From contig OZ241896.1 of assembly GCA_965203565.1 (NCBI GenBank), forward strand, positions 372,001 to 436,000: a stretch of DNA of 64,000 nt, written 5' to 3'. Under the pieces are notes generated by a model. That model was given only the letters and a program-made list of their open reading frames with translations. It searched no databases and was not told the DNA's origin. The translations under genes were made by a program, and so were the position numbers. Below are positions 14,923 through 23,642 of the stretch, in pieces; the first letter of the stretch is position 1; the number at the start of each line of letters is the position of its first letter. This DNA is from JAAXGX01 sp965203565. GTDB taxonomy: Bacteria > Acidobacteriota > Vicinamibacteria > Vicinamibacterales > UBA8438.

Positions 14923-15533
14923 CGCTCCGCATCCCCGCGCTCCCGATCCCGGCGGCCGGGCATGCGGAGCTGACGCCGCTCGATCTGCGCGACGCGGCCG
15001 AGCTGTTCCGCCTGACCGACGCCAACCGCGACTACCTGCGGCAATGGCTCCCCTGGCTCGACGGCGTCACGGACGCCGCGCATACGCGGGCGTTCGTCCG
15101 GGCGGCGCAGGGCGGTCCCGACAGCCGGGCCGGGCTGCAGTTCGCGCTCCGGCTGCGGGGCCGGATCGTCGGCGTCGTCGGGTGCTGCCCGATCGATCGG
15201 CGGAACCGCCTCGCCGCGCTCGGATACTGGGTGGCGCAGGACCATCAGGGACTCGGACTGGTCACCGGCGCCTGCGGCGCGTTGCTGACGCACGCCTTCG
15301 GCGGCGGGCTGAACCGCGTGGAGATCCGTTGCGCCGTCGACAACCGCCGGAGCCGCGCCGTTCCCGTGCGTCTCGGGTTCCGCCAGGAAGGGGTGCTCCG
15401 CGACGCCGAGTGGCTCTACGACCATTTCGTCGATCACGCCGTCTACGCCATGCTGGCGCGCGACTGGGACGGAGCGCCGGCGCGGCCGGCGGTTGCGGCC
15501 GCCGGCGCCGCAGGAGGCCGGCTCCGGCCATGA
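14919..15533 (+). CDS. GNAT acetyltransferase (RimJ/RimL type)
   Basis: The 204-residue protein starts at a GTG that overlaps the previous stop (GTGA). It opens with the RimL-like ELTPLDLRDAAELFRLTDANRDYLRQWLPWLDG pattern (given here in pieces at residues ~15-45). ALGYWVAQDHQGLGLVTGA holds the acetyl-CoA pyrophosphate loop (Q-G-L-G). VEIRCAVDNRRSRAVPVRLGFRQEG ends the fold. RimL-type enzymes acetylate N-termini of ribosomal proteins or similar amines. It is wedged between two secreted propeller genes with overlaps on both sides, an unexpected place for a cytoplasmic enzyme. Confidence 0.85.
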   Translation: MTLRIPALPIPAAGHAELTPLDLRDAAELFRLTDANRDYLRQWLPWLDGVTDAAHTRAFVRAAQGGPDSRAGLQFALRLRGRIVGVVGCCPIDRRNRLAALGYWVAQDHQGLGLVTGACGALLTHAFGGGLNRVEIRCAVDNRRSRAVPVRLGFRQEGVLRDAEWLYDHFVDHAVYAMLARDWDGAPARPAVAAAGAAGGRLRP

Positions 15534-16774
15534 AGCGACCGGCGCGGCGGCTGCTGGCCGGCGTCGTCCTGCTGGCCGGGTGGGCGGCCCCGGCCCGGGC
15601 GCAGGAGTGGCCGCAACTGCTCGGACCGGCCCGCGACGGACGCTACACCGGCCCGGCGCTGCGGGTCGACTGGCCGGCCGGCCGGCCGGCCGAGCTCTGG
15701 CGGCGTGACGTCGGCGAAGGGTTCGCGGGGCCGGTGGTCGCCGGCGGGCGTCTGCTCCTGTTTCACCGGGTCGGCGACGAGGAGCGGCTGGAGGCGCTGG
15801 AGGCGGCGACCGGCCGGCCGCTCTGGAGAACCGGCTCGCCGACCTCGTACCGTGACGACTTCGGGTTCGACGAAGGCCCGCGCGCCGCCCCGGTGGTGGC
15901 CGGCGGGCGCGTCTTCACCTTCGGCGCCCAGGGGCTGCTGAGCGCCGTCAGCCTGGAGACCGGCGAGACGCTGTGGCGCGTCGACACCGGGGAGCGGTTC
16001 GGCGTGCGCAAGGGGTTCTTCGGCGCCGCCGGGTCGCCGCTGGTCGACGGCGGGCGCGTCATGGCCAACGTCGGCGGGGACGCCGCCGGGATCGTCGCGT
16101 TCGACGCGGCCTCCGGCGCGGTGCTCTGGACCGCCACGTCGGACGAAGCGAGCTACTCGTCGGCGGCTGCGGCCGACTTCGGCGGCGTGCGGCGCGCCGT
16201 CTTCCTCACGCGGAACGGCCTGGTCGGCCTCGACCCCGCCAGCGGCGCCGTGCGGTTCGAGCGGCGGTGGCGATCGCGGCTGCGGGCCTCGGTCAACGCC
16301 GCCACGCCGCTCGTGGTCGGCGACCTGATCTTCGTCTCGGCGTCGTACGGAACCGGCGCGGCGGTCTTCCGGGTCGAGGGTTCGAACCTGGACGCGCTCT
16401 GGTCGTCGGACGACGTGCTGTCCAACCACTATGCGACGAGCGTGCACCACGACGGCGCCCTGTACGGGTTCCACGGCCGGCAGGAGTACGGACCGAGCTT
16501 CCGGGCCGTCGATCTGCGGACCGGGGCGGTGCGGTGGTCGGTGGACGATCTCGGCGCCGGCAGCGTGACCGCCGCCGGCGACCGGCTCGTCATCGTCCGC
16601 GAGACGGGAGAGCTGGTGATCGCCGCCGCGTCGCCGGACCGGTTCGACGTGCTGGCGCGCGCGCCGGTCCTGCCGCCCGTCGTGCGGGCCTATCCCGCCA
16701 TCGCCGACGGGCTGCTGTACGTCCGGAACGCCGACGTCCTGGTCTGCCTCGACCTGCGGCCCGCCCCGCCCTGA
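15530..16774 (+). CDS. Second secreted PQQ-like beta-propeller protein
   Basis: The 414-residue protein has a signal peptide ending PARAQ and then EWPQLLGPARDGRYTG. Blades include LEALEAATGRPLWRTGSP, LSAVSLETGETLWRVDTG, IVAFDAASGAVLWTA and FRAVDLRTGAVRWSVDD. It is a diverged relative of 13585-14922, likely from an old duplication. The ATG at 15530 overlaps the acetyltransferase stop, so the three genes and fdhE form one transcription unit. Its stop codon TGA is immediately followed by a MITE remnant. Confidence 0.85.
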   Translation: MKRPARRLLAGVVLLAGWAAPARAQEWPQLLGPARDGRYTGPALRVDWPAGRPAELWRRDVGEGFAGPVVAGGRLLLFHRVGDEERLEALEAATGRPLWRTGSPTSYRDDFGFDEGPRAAPVVAGGRVFTFGAQGLLSAVSLETGETLWRVDTGERFGVRKGFFGAAGSPLVDGGRVMANVGGDAAGIVAFDAASGAVLWTATSDEASYSSAAAADFGGVRRAVFLTRNGLVGLDPASGAVRFERRWRSRLRASVNAATPLVVGDLIFVSASYGTGAAVFRVEGSNLDALWSSDDVLSNHYATSVHHDGALYGFHGRQEYGPSFRAVDLRTGAVRWSVDDLGAGSVTAAGDRLVIVRETGELVIAAASPDRFDVLARAPVLPPVVRAYPAIADGLLYVRNADVLVCLDLRPAPP

Positions 16775-16815
16775 CAGCCCGTGGTGGAACCCCGCGGGGC
16801 TTGCGCCACGGGCCG
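16775..16815. repeat. Internally deleted MITE remnant (~41 bp)
   Basis: It keeps the left end CAGCCCGTGGTGGAACCCCG and a degenerate right end (GCCACGGGCCG). The ~115 interior bases are gone. It abuts the TGA stop (16772-16774) of the propeller gene. It sits between that gene and the convergent glutamate dehydrogenase. Confidence 0.7.
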
Positions 16816-16824
16816 CCGGGGCTG

Positions 16825-18252
16825 TTACGGAAAGATCCCCATCTCGACGTACGCCCGCGCGACGCGATCGATCGCGAGGCGGAACGCCGCCGTCCGCAGG
16901 TCGTCTATCCCGTCGACGGCGTGCATCGTGTCGCGAATGGCGTGGTACGCGCTGATCATCGTCTCTTCGAGTCCGGAGTTGACCACGGTGTCCTCCCGGA
17001 TCGGCCGCACCGCCTGCGTCCGCTCGGCGGCGCTCAGCGTCGTGCCGGTCGCGGCTTCTATCACCCCCAGCAGCCGGTTGTCGGCCCCCTCCTGGTACCG
17101 GCGTTCGAGGCGGCCGAACCGGACGTGCGACAGGTTCTTGAGCCACTCGAAGTACGACACGATGACGCCGCCGGCGTTGGCGTAGACGTCCGGCACGACC
17201 AGCACGCCGCGCGACGTGAAGACGGCGTCCGCCTCCGGCGTGGTCGGTCCGTTGGCGCCCTCCACGATGATCCGCGCCTGGACGCGGCCGGCGTTCTCCG
17301 CCGTGAGCTGGTTCTCGACCGCCGCCGGGATCAGCACGTCGCAGTCGAGCTCGAGCGCCGCCTTCGCACTGTCGTGGGCCGCGGCGTCCGGGAATCCGGC
17401 GACGCTCCCGGTCTCGTCGATATGCCGGCGCACCGCTTCGGGGTCGAGCCCGCGCGGATTCGCGATCGTTCCGCCGTGGTCCGCGATGCCGACGATCCGC
17501 GCGCCGTCGTCGTGGCAGAACTTCGCGACCCAGAAGCCGACCTTCCCGAACCCCTGGACGGCGATCCGCTTGCCGTCGATCCCGCGCGCGAGGCCGACCC
17601 GCCGCATGTCGTCGGCATGGCCGCACGCTTCCCGGAGCACGTAGTACAGGCCGCGGCCGGTCGCCTCGCGGCGTCCGGCGACGCCGCCCTGCGACACCGG
17701 CTTCCCGGTCACGCATCCGAGGGCGTCGATCTGGTCGCCCCGGACGGCCAGGTAGGTGTCGGCGATCCAGGCCATCTCCCGGCTGCTCGTGCCGAGGTCC
17801 GGCGCCGGCACGTCGACCGCCGGCCCGATGAAATGCTTCTTGATCAGCTCGTGGGCGTACCGCCGGGTGACGCGCTCGAGCTCCTCGGCCGTGCACTGCG
17901 ACGCGTCGATCCGGACCGCCCCCTTGGCGCCGCCGTACGGCGCCTCGACGATCGCGCACTTGTAGGTCATCAGCGCCGCGAGCGCCATCACCTCGTCCTC
18001 GTCCACCTCGGGGCTGTACCGGACGCCGCCCTTGACGGGGAGCCGGTGGTGGCTGTGCTCGGCGCGCCACGCCCGCACCACCTCGATGCCGCCGTCGCGC
18101 CGGCGGACCGGGAAGTCGAACCGGTAGATGCTGTTGCACCGCTTGATCTGCTCGAGCAGGCCGGCCGGATGGCCGCTCAGGGCGGCGGCGCGGTCGAAGT
18201 AGCGGCTGACGTCGGCGAAGAATCGTCTTTCGGGCATGTTCGCGGCGCCCAT
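16825..18252 (-). CDS. gdhA: Glutamate dehydrogenase (Glu/Leu/Phe/Val dehydrogenase family)
   Basis: The 475-residue protein carries the substrate site HHRLPVKGGVRYSPEVD, the catalytic-lysine region APYGGAKGAVRID, DVPAPDLGTSSREMAWI, and the nucleotide-binding motif VQGFGKVGFWVAKF. It ends with VNSGLEETMISAY and the family's C-terminal helix. It interconverts glutamate and 2-oxoglutarate plus ammonia. The Rossmann motif is G-F-G-K-V-G; cofactor preference cannot be told with certainty. An ATG at 18237 (MPERRFF) is an alternative start. It is divergent from the CNNM gene. Confidence 0.95.
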   Translation of the reverse strand: MGAANMPERRFFADVSRYFDRAAALSGHPAGLLEQIKRCNSIYRFDFPVRRRDGGIEVVRAWRAEHSHHRLPVKGGVRYSPEVDEDEVMALAALMTYKCAIVEAPYGGAKGAVRIDASQCTAEELERVTRRYAHELIKKHFIGPAVDVPAPDLGTSSREMAWIADTYLAVRGDQIDALGCVTGKPVSQGGVAGRREATGRGLYYVLREACGHADDMRRVGLARGIDGKRIAVQGFGKVGFWVAKFCHDDGARIVGIADHGGTIANPRGLDPEAVRRHIDETGSVAGFPDAAAHDSAKAALELDCDVLIPAAVENQLTAENAGRVQARIIVEGANGPTTPEADAVFTSRGVLVVPDVYANAGGVIVSYFEWLKNLSHVRFGRLERRYQEGADNRLLGVIEAATGTTLSAAERTQAVRPIREDTVVNSGLEETMISAYHAIRDTMHAVDGIDDLRTAAFRLAIDRVARAYVEMGIFP

Positions 18253-18310
18253 TGTCGCAAGTTCTCGGGCCGGCCGCCAGGTACACTGTCCCGACGGAGG
18301 CGATCTCTAC

Positions 18311-19351
18311 ATGCTCGAGCTTGCGCTCGTCGTCGGATTCGTCGTGGCGGCGTCGGCCGCCTGCTCCCTGTTCGAGGCGGCGCTCTACGCGGCGCCGGCC
18401 AGCCGGATCGAAGCGCTCGACCAGGCGGGCCGCGCGTCGGGCCGCCTGCTCAAGCGGCTGCGGAGCCAGGTCGACCGGCCGATCGCCGCCATCCTGTCGC
18501 TCAACACGATAGCCAACACCGGCGGCGGCGCCCTGGCCGGCGCAATCGCCGCGCGCGAACTCGGCGCCGGCAACGTGATCTATTTCTCCGCCGCGTTCAC
18601 GCTGGCGATCCTGCTGTTCGCGGAAGTCCTGCCCAAGACGGCCGGCGTGGTCCATGCGCCCCGCCTCGCCGCCTGGATCGCATACCCGCTGCACGGTCTG
18701 GTGACGGCGCTCGCGCCGCTGGTGGCGTTGACGCGGGTGATGACGCGGCTGGTCCGGACCGGCCAGCCGGAGCGCGTCTCGGACGAGGACGTGCTGACGC
18801 TGGTCGGGTCGGGCCTGCGCGCGGGCACGTTCAAGCCGCACGAAGCGAGCGTCATCCGGAACGTGCTGGCGCTGGAGATGCGGACGGCGAAGGACGTCAT
18901 GACGCCCCGGCCGGTCGTCTTCACGCTGGGCGCCCACGTCACGGCGCGCGAGGCGGCGGCGCTGGACGAGCTCCGCAAGCACAGCCGGGCGCCGGTCTAC
19001 GACGTCGACCCGGACGATCTGGTCGGGGTGGTGCACCGGCGGGACGTGCTGGCGGCGGCCGCCGGCGACCGGCTCGACCTTCGGCTCGACGCGATGATGC
19101 GGCCGGTCCACTTCGTGGCCGACTCGACGCCGCTCGACGAGCTGCTGCGGACGTTCCTGGACCGCCGCCAGCACCTGGCGGCCGTCATCGACGAATTCGG
19201 GGCGTTCGTCGGGATCGTGACGCTGGAGGACGTCCTCGAGGAGCTGATCGGGCGCGAGATCGTGGACGAGTTCGATCAGGTCGCGGACCTGCGCGCGTAC
19301 GCGCACCGGCGCCGGGACGAGATCCGGCGGCGGCGGGGCCGGACGCTGTGA
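18311..19351 (+). CDS. CNNM/CorC-type membrane protein (DUF21 plus CBS pair)
   Basis: The 346-residue protein has three to four hydrophobic helices in the first ~150 residues (VVGFVVAASAACSLFEAALYA; ILSLNTIANTGGGALAGAIAA; YFSAAFTLAILLFAEVLPK). The LFAEVLPKT motif is typical of DUF21/CNNM transport domains. The cytosolic part contains AKDVMTPRPVVFTL and FVGIVTLEDVLEELIGREIVDE, the two CBS domains. Relatives export magnesium or sodium/cobalt. It lacks the C-terminal CorC-HlyC domain seen in longer members. A GGAGG site precedes the ATG at 18311. Confidence 0.85.
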   Translation: MLELALVVGFVVAASAACSLFEAALYAAPASRIEALDQAGRASGRLLKRLRSQVDRPIAAILSLNTIANTGGGALAGAIAARELGAGNVIYFSAAFTLAILLFAEVLPKTAGVVHAPRLAAWIAYPLHGLVTALAPLVALTRVMTRLVRTGQPERVSDEDVLTLVGSGLRAGTFKPHEASVIRNVLALEMRTAKDVMTPRPVVFTLGAHVTAREAAALDELRKHSRAPVYDVDPDDLVGVVHRRDVLAAAAGDRLDLRLDAMMRPVHFVADSTPLDELLRTFLDRRQHLAAVIDEFGAFVGIVTLEDVLEELIGREIVDEFDQVADLRAYAHRRRDEIRRRRGRTL

Positions 19352-19364
19352 CCGCCGCCGGCGC

Positions 19365-19394
19365 TTGACAGCGGGCGAGCCGGTATCGGATAAA
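19365..19394 (+). promoter_or_regulatory. Promoter of the polyamine-type ABC operon (leaderless)
   Basis: A perfect TTGACA (19365-19370) is followed after 18 bp by GATAAA (19389-19394). The GTG start of the ATPase lies only 8 bp later at 19403, and no Shine-Dalgarno sequence is visible. The transcript would start at or next to the start codon. Confidence 0.5.
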
Positions 19395-19402
19395 GTGCAA
19401 CG

Positions 19403-20524
19403 GTGGCGGACTCCGCAGACGGCGCGCCCGCATTCGTCGAGTTCCAGGGGGTCAGCAAGAGTTTCGACGGCCGGACGTTCGTGGTCCGCGATCTCGACCT
19501 CCGGATCCGCAAGGGGGAGTTCTTCACCATGCTCGGCCCGTCCGGGTCGGGCAAGACCACCTGCCTGATGATGCTCGCCGGGTTCGAGAGCCCGACGTCG
19601 GGCGCCATCCGTCTCGACGGCCGGTCGGTGGAGCAGTCGCCGCCGTCGCAGCGCGGCCTCGGGATGGTGTTCCAGAACTTCGCGCTCTTTCCGCACATGA
19701 CGGTGGAGGAGAACCTCGCCTTTCCGCTCGACGTCCGCGGCGTCGGCCCGGACGAGAAGCAGGCGCGGGTGCGGCGCGCCCTCCAGCTCGTCCGTCTCGA
19801 AGGCCTGGAGCGGCGGCGGCCCGCGCAGCTGTCGGGCGGCCAGCAGCAGCGGGTCGGGATCGCCCGCGCGCTGGTGTTCGAGCCGAAGCTGGTGCTGATG
19901 GACGAGCCGCTCGGCGCGCTCGACCGGCGGCTGCGGGAGGTCTTGCAGTTCGAGATCCGGCGGATCCACCGGAGCCTCGGCGTGACCATTCTCTACGTCA
20001 CGCACGATCAGCACGAGGCGATGGTGATGTCGGACCGGGTCGCCGTCTTCCGCAACGGGCGGATCGAGCAGATCGCTCCGCCCGAGGCGCTCTACGAGGA
20101 GCCGGAGCGGTCGTTCGTCGCGCGTTTCGTCGGCGAGAACAACCGCTTGACCGGCAAGGTGGCCGCGCTGGGGGACGGGGGGCTGTGCGACGTCGACGTG
20201 GGCGGCCGGACGGTCCGGGCCCTGCAGGTGACGTCGTGTCAGCCGGGCGCGGAGACGAGGCTGTCGATCCGTCCGGAGCGGGTCGCCGTCGCCCCGGAGC
20301 CCGGGGCGTACACCAACGAGTTCGAAGCGACGGTCGAGGACATCGCCTTCCTCGGCGACCACCTGCGCCTGAGCCTGGTCGTCTGCGGGCAGTCGGGGTT
20401 CGTGGTCAAGATCCCGAACGTCGCGGGCCATGGCGCGGTGCTCGAAGGCGACCGGATCCGCGTCGGCTGGACCCCGACCGACTGCCGGGCGCTCGATCCG
20501 GACGACGCGGAGGCGGCGGCGTAA
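19403..20524 (+). CDS. potA: ABC transporter ATP-binding protein, spermidine/putrescine type
   Basis: The 373-residue ATPase has Walker A GPSGSGKTT, Q-loop FQNFALFPHMTVEENLAFPL, signature LSGGQQQR, Walker B LVLMDEPLGALD and the switch His in YVTHDQHEA. The C-terminal ~130 residues form the TOBE-type regulatory domain of PotA-like proteins (SIRPERVAV). The start is a GTG without ribosome site. It is the first gene of a four-gene operon with a binding protein and two permeases, all overlapping by 1-16 bp. The transported compound is a polyamine or similar small cation by family; not proven. Confidence 0.95.
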   Translation: MADSADGAPAFVEFQGVSKSFDGRTFVVRDLDLRIRKGEFFTMLGPSGSGKTTCLMMLAGFESPTSGAIRLDGRSVEQSPPSQRGLGMVFQNFALFPHMTVEENLAFPLDVRGVGPDEKQARVRRALQLVRLEGLERRRPAQLSGGQQQRVGIARALVFEPKLVLMDEPLGALDRRLREVLQFEIRRIHRSLGVTILYVTHDQHEAMVMSDRVAVFRNGRIEQIAPPEALYEEPERSFVARFVGENNRLTGKVAALGDGGLCDVDVGGRTVRALQVTSCQPGAETRLSIRPERVAVAPEPGAYTNEFEATVEDIAFLGDHLRLSLVVCGQSGFVVKIPNVAGHGAVLEGDRIRVGWTPTDCRALDPDDAEAAA

Positions 20525-21612
20525 TGGGCGCGCGCGCCCGAGGCGTGGGGCTGGCGCTGCTGGCCGCGGCCGGCGCCGGGTGCGCCTCGCAGGCGCGCGA
20601 GACGCTGACCGTGGTGTCGTGGGGGGGGGCTTACGCGTACGCCTGCGCCAAGGGGTACCACGAGCGGTTCACCGCCGAGACCGGCATCGAGATCCGGCTC
20701 GACGACTACAGCGGCGGCCTGGCGCAGGTGCGCGCGCAGGTGGAGACCGGCAACGTCCACTGGGACGTCGTCGACTTCGAGATCGCCGATGCGGTCGCCG
20801 GCTGCGACGAAGGCCTCCTGGAGCCGTTCGACGTCGGCCTGCTGGCGCCGGGGCTCGACGGCGCGCCGGCGGCGGACGACTTCCTGCCGGGCACGGTGAC
20901 GGAGTGCGGCGTCAGCAACCTGGTCTACTCCACCATCTTCGCCTATCGGTCCGATCTCGTCTCCGGCCCGCCGCCGTCCGCGATGGAGGACTTCTTCGAT
21001 CTGGAGCGGTTCCCGGGCCGCCGCGGGATGCGGCGCGCGCCGCAGGCGAACCTGGAGTTCGCCCTGATCGCCGACGGCGTGCCGATCGGCGACGTGTACT
21101 CGGTGCTCGACACGCCCGAAGGAGTGGACCGGGCCTTCCGCAAGCTCGACGCCATCAAGGAGCAGGTGGTCTGGTGGGAGGCCGGGGCGCAGCCGCCGCA
21201 GATGCTCGCCGACGGCGAGGTGGTGATGAGCACCGCCTTCAACGGGCGGATCTTCGACGCGCAGGTGATCGAGAACCAGCCGATCGAGATCGTCTGGGAC
21301 GGTCAGGTGCTCGACACCAATCCGCTGGCGATCGTCGCCGGGACGCGCAACCTCGACGCCGCGCGCAAGTTCGTGGCGTTCGCCGCCGCCGCGGAGTCGA
21401 TGGCCGGCGTCGGCCGGTGGATCTCCTACGGCCCCGCGCGCCGGTCCGCGCAGTCGCTCGTCACGACCCACGCCGAGATCGGCATCGACATGAACCCGCA
21501 CATGCCGACGAACCCGGCGCACATGACCCGCGCCCTGCAGAACGACTGGGCGTGGTGGCGCGACCACGGCGACGAGTTGAACGAGCGGTTCAGCGCATGG
21601 CTGGCCCGGTAA
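20524..21612 (+). CDS. potD: ABC transporter solute-binding lipoprotein (PotD type)
   Basis: The ATG overlaps the last base of the ATPase stop codon (TAATG). The 362-residue protein has a lipoprotein signal (LALLAAAGAGC), then LTVVSWGGAYAYACAKGYHERFTAETGI, the opening of PotD/Fbp-type binding proteins. NPLAIVAGTRNLDAARKFV follows later. A membrane-anchored form of the usually soluble periplasmic receptor is implied. Its last 16 bases overlap the next permease gene. Confidence 0.9.
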   Translation: MGARARGVGLALLAAAGAGCASQARETLTVVSWGGAYAYACAKGYHERFTAETGIEIRLDDYSGGLAQVRAQVETGNVHWDVVDFEIADAVAGCDEGLLEPFDVGLLAPGLDGAPAADDFLPGTVTECGVSNLVYSTIFAYRSDLVSGPPPSAMEDFFDLERFPGRRGMRRAPQANLEFALIADGVPIGDVYSVLDTPEGVDRAFRKLDAIKEQVVWWEAGAQPPQMLADGEVVMSTAFNGRIFDAQVIENQPIEIVWDGQVLDTNPLAIVAGTRNLDAARKFVAFAAAAESMAGVGRWISYGPARRSAQSLVTTHAEIGIDMNPHMPTNPAHMTRALQNDWAWWRDHGDELNERFSAWLAR

Positions 21613-22790
21613 GCCGGCCGGGCCGGCGCGCGGCCGGACTGGCGGCGCCGCTCGTCGCGTTCATCGTCTTCACGTTCATCGCGCCGCTGGCGATGATGCT
21701 GGTGCGCAGCGTCCACGACCCGGTGGTCGCGGACACGCTGCCCGACACCGTCGCGCTGCTGCGTGACTGGGACGGGGCGGGCGCTCCTCCCGAAGCGGTG
21801 TACGCCGCCGCCGCGCGGGAGCTGGCGCAGGCGCGCGAGGACCGGACGCTGGGCCGGGTCGCGAGCCGCGTCAACCGGGTGCGCGGCGGTCTCCGCAGCC
21901 TCTTCGTCCGGAGCGTGCGGCAGCTCCGGGAGGTCGAAGGCGGGCCGTGGCGCGCCGCCATGATCGCGATGGACGCCGACTGGGAAGACCCGCGCACCTG
22001 GCATGCGATCCGGACCGCGGGGGACCGGTTCACGATCCGGCACTACCTCAACGCCCTCGACCTGCAGCGCCTGCCCGACGGCTCGATCGCCCGCCAGCCG
22101 GAGGACCGCCGCATCTATCTGCGGCTCCTGGGGCGCACGCTCGTCGTCGGTCTCGGCATCACCGCGTTCTGCCTGGCGCTCGGCTACCCGGTCGCCTACC
22201 TGATGGCGCACGCGCCGCCGCACCGCGCCAACCTGCTGCTGCTGCTGGTGCTGGTGCCGTTCTGGACGTCGCTCCTGGTCCGGACCACCGCCTGGGTCGT
22301 GCTGCTCCAGACGCAAGGGGTGGTCAACGACCTGCTGGTGGCGGCCGGGCTGGTCGCCGACGACGCCCGGCTGATTCTGGTCTACAACATGTTCGGCACC
22401 TTCGTGGCGATGATCTACGTGCTGCTGCCGTTCATGGTCCTGCCGCTCTATTCCGTGATGCGCGGCATTCCGCCGCTGCAGATGGACGCCGCCGCGTCGC
22501 TGGGAGCCAGCTGGCCGCAGGCGTTCCGCCGCGTCTACTGGCCGCAGTCGCTGCCCGGCGTCGGCGCCGGAGCGCTGCTGGTGTTCATCATGTCGATCGG
22601 CTACTACATCACGCCGGCGCTGGTGGGCGGCCAGAGCGGACAGCTCATCGGGAACTTCGTCGCCTATCACATGCAGACCTCGCTGAACTGGCCGCTCGCC
22701 GGCGCCATCGGCGCCGTCATGATGGCCGGCGTCACCGTGCTCTACCTGCTGTACAACCGCCTGTACGGCCTCGATCGGATCCGTCTGTGA
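21597..22790 (+). CDS. potB: ABC transporter permease (PotB type) with large first periplasmic loop
   Basis: The 397-residue permease starts at an ATG overlapping the binding-protein stop. The first helix (AAPLVAFIVFTFIAPLAMMLV) is followed by ~125 mostly polar residues (about 40-165). The five-helix core comes next, with the EAA-like loop DAAASLGASWPQAFRRVYWPQSLPG that contacts the ATPase. The long loop is longer than in E. coli PotB and is rich in Arg and Asp. It may contact the binding protein. Confidence 0.9.
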   Translation: MAGPVSRPGRRAAGLAAPLVAFIVFTFIAPLAMMLVRSVHDPVVADTLPDTVALLRDWDGAGAPPEAVYAAAARELAQAREDRTLGRVASRVNRVRGGLRSLFVRSVRQLREVEGGPWRAAMIAMDADWEDPRTWHAIRTAGDRFTIRHYLNALDLQRLPDGSIARQPEDRRIYLRLLGRTLVVGLGITAFCLALGYPVAYLMAHAPPHRANLLLLLVLVPFWTSLLVRTTAWVVLLQTQGVVNDLLVAAGLVADDARLILVYNMFGTFVAMIYVLLPFMVLPLYSVMRGIPPLQMDAAASLGASWPQAFRRVYWPQSLPGVGAGALLVFIMSIGYYITPALVGGQSGQLIGNFVAYHMQTSLNWPLAGAIGAVMMAGVTVLYLLYNRLYGLDRIRL

Positions 22791-23629
22791 CGCGAGCGGG
22801 GCGGGGCCTGCGGATCGGACGGCTGGCGCACCGGGCGGCGTGCGCGGCGATCTTCGCGTTCCTGGTCGCGCCGATTCTGGTGATCGTCCCGCTCAGCTTC
22901 AACGCCGAGCCGTACTTCACCTTCACGGAGGGGATGCTGCAGTTCGATCCGGACGCGTACTCGCTCCGCTGGTACCGGGAGATCGCCGGCAGCGGGGTGT
23001 GGACGCGGGCGTTCGGCAACAGCGTGCTGATCGGCCTGGCCGCCATGGCGCTGGCGACCGTCCTCGGCACGCTCGCCGCGATCGGCCTGGCCAACCCCGC
23101 CATGCCGGCCCGCCGCGCCGTGATGGGACTGCTGGTCTCCCCGCTGGTCACGCCGCTGGTCATCTCGGCCACCGGCATGTTCTTCCTCTATTCGAGCGTC
23201 GGCCTGGCCCAGACGCATCTGGGGTTGATCCTGTCCCACGCCGCGCTCGGCACGCCGTTCGTCGTCATCACCGTGACGGCGACGCTGTCGGCGTTCGACC
23301 AGAACCTGATGCGCGCCGCCGCCACGCTGGGCGCGGGGCCGCTCTACGCCTTTCGGCGCGTGCAGCTGCCGCTGATCGCGCCCGGCGTCCTCTCCGGCGC
23401 GCTGTTCGCGTTCGCCGCCTCGTTCGACGAGGTCGTGGTGGTGCTCTTCATGGCGAGCGCGGAGCAGCGGACGATCCCGCGCGAGATGTGGGCGGGCGTC
23501 CGCGAGCAGCTCAATCCGACCATCCTGGCCGTCGCGACGCTGCTGATCGCGCTGGCGGTCCTGCTGCTGCTCACCGTCGAATGGCTGCGCCGGCGCGCCG
23601 CCGGCCGCACCGCGATCGTGTGGCGGTGA
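22787..23629 (+). CDS. potC: ABC transporter permease (PotC type)
   Basis: The 280-residue permease starts with a GTG overlapping the previous stop (GTGA). It has six hydrophobic helices and the EAA loop RAAATLGAGPLYAFRRVQLPLIAPG. FNAEPYFTF after the first helix is typical of PotC. It is the fourth and last gene of the operon; the DUF5916 gene follows 13 bp later and may be read from the same message. Confidence 0.9.
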   Translation: MTRAGRGLRIGRLAHRAACAAIFAFLVAPILVIVPLSFNAEPYFTFTEGMLQFDPDAYSLRWYREIAGSGVWTRAFGNSVLIGLAAMALATVLGTLAAIGLANPAMPARRAVMGLLVSPLVTPLVISATGMFFLYSSVGLAQTHLGLILSHAALGTPFVVITVTATLSAFDQNLMRAAATLGAGPLYAFRRVQLPLIAPGVLSGALFAFAASFDEVVVVLFMASAEQRTIPREMWAGVREQLNPTILAVATLLIALAVLLLLTVEWLRRRAAGRTAIVWR

Positions 23630-23642
23630 GGCGCGGCGCCGG

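Noticed and set aside
12525..15533. A 1002-codon plus-strand frame across fdhE and the propeller gene
   Set aside because: Only its last part (from the GTG at 14919) encodes a real protein, the GNAT acetyltransferase. Upstream it is out of frame with fdhE and the propeller, both of which have clear motifs.
15443..20431. A 1662-codon open frame on the minus strand
   Set aside because: It runs antisense to five clear genes (two propellers' region, gdhA, CNNM, potA) and its product is low-complexity Arg/Pro/Asp-rich. It is a by-product of the high GC content and codon bias. Similar long antisense frames at 6566-9121, 23571-26039 and 42082-44688 were dropped for the same reason.
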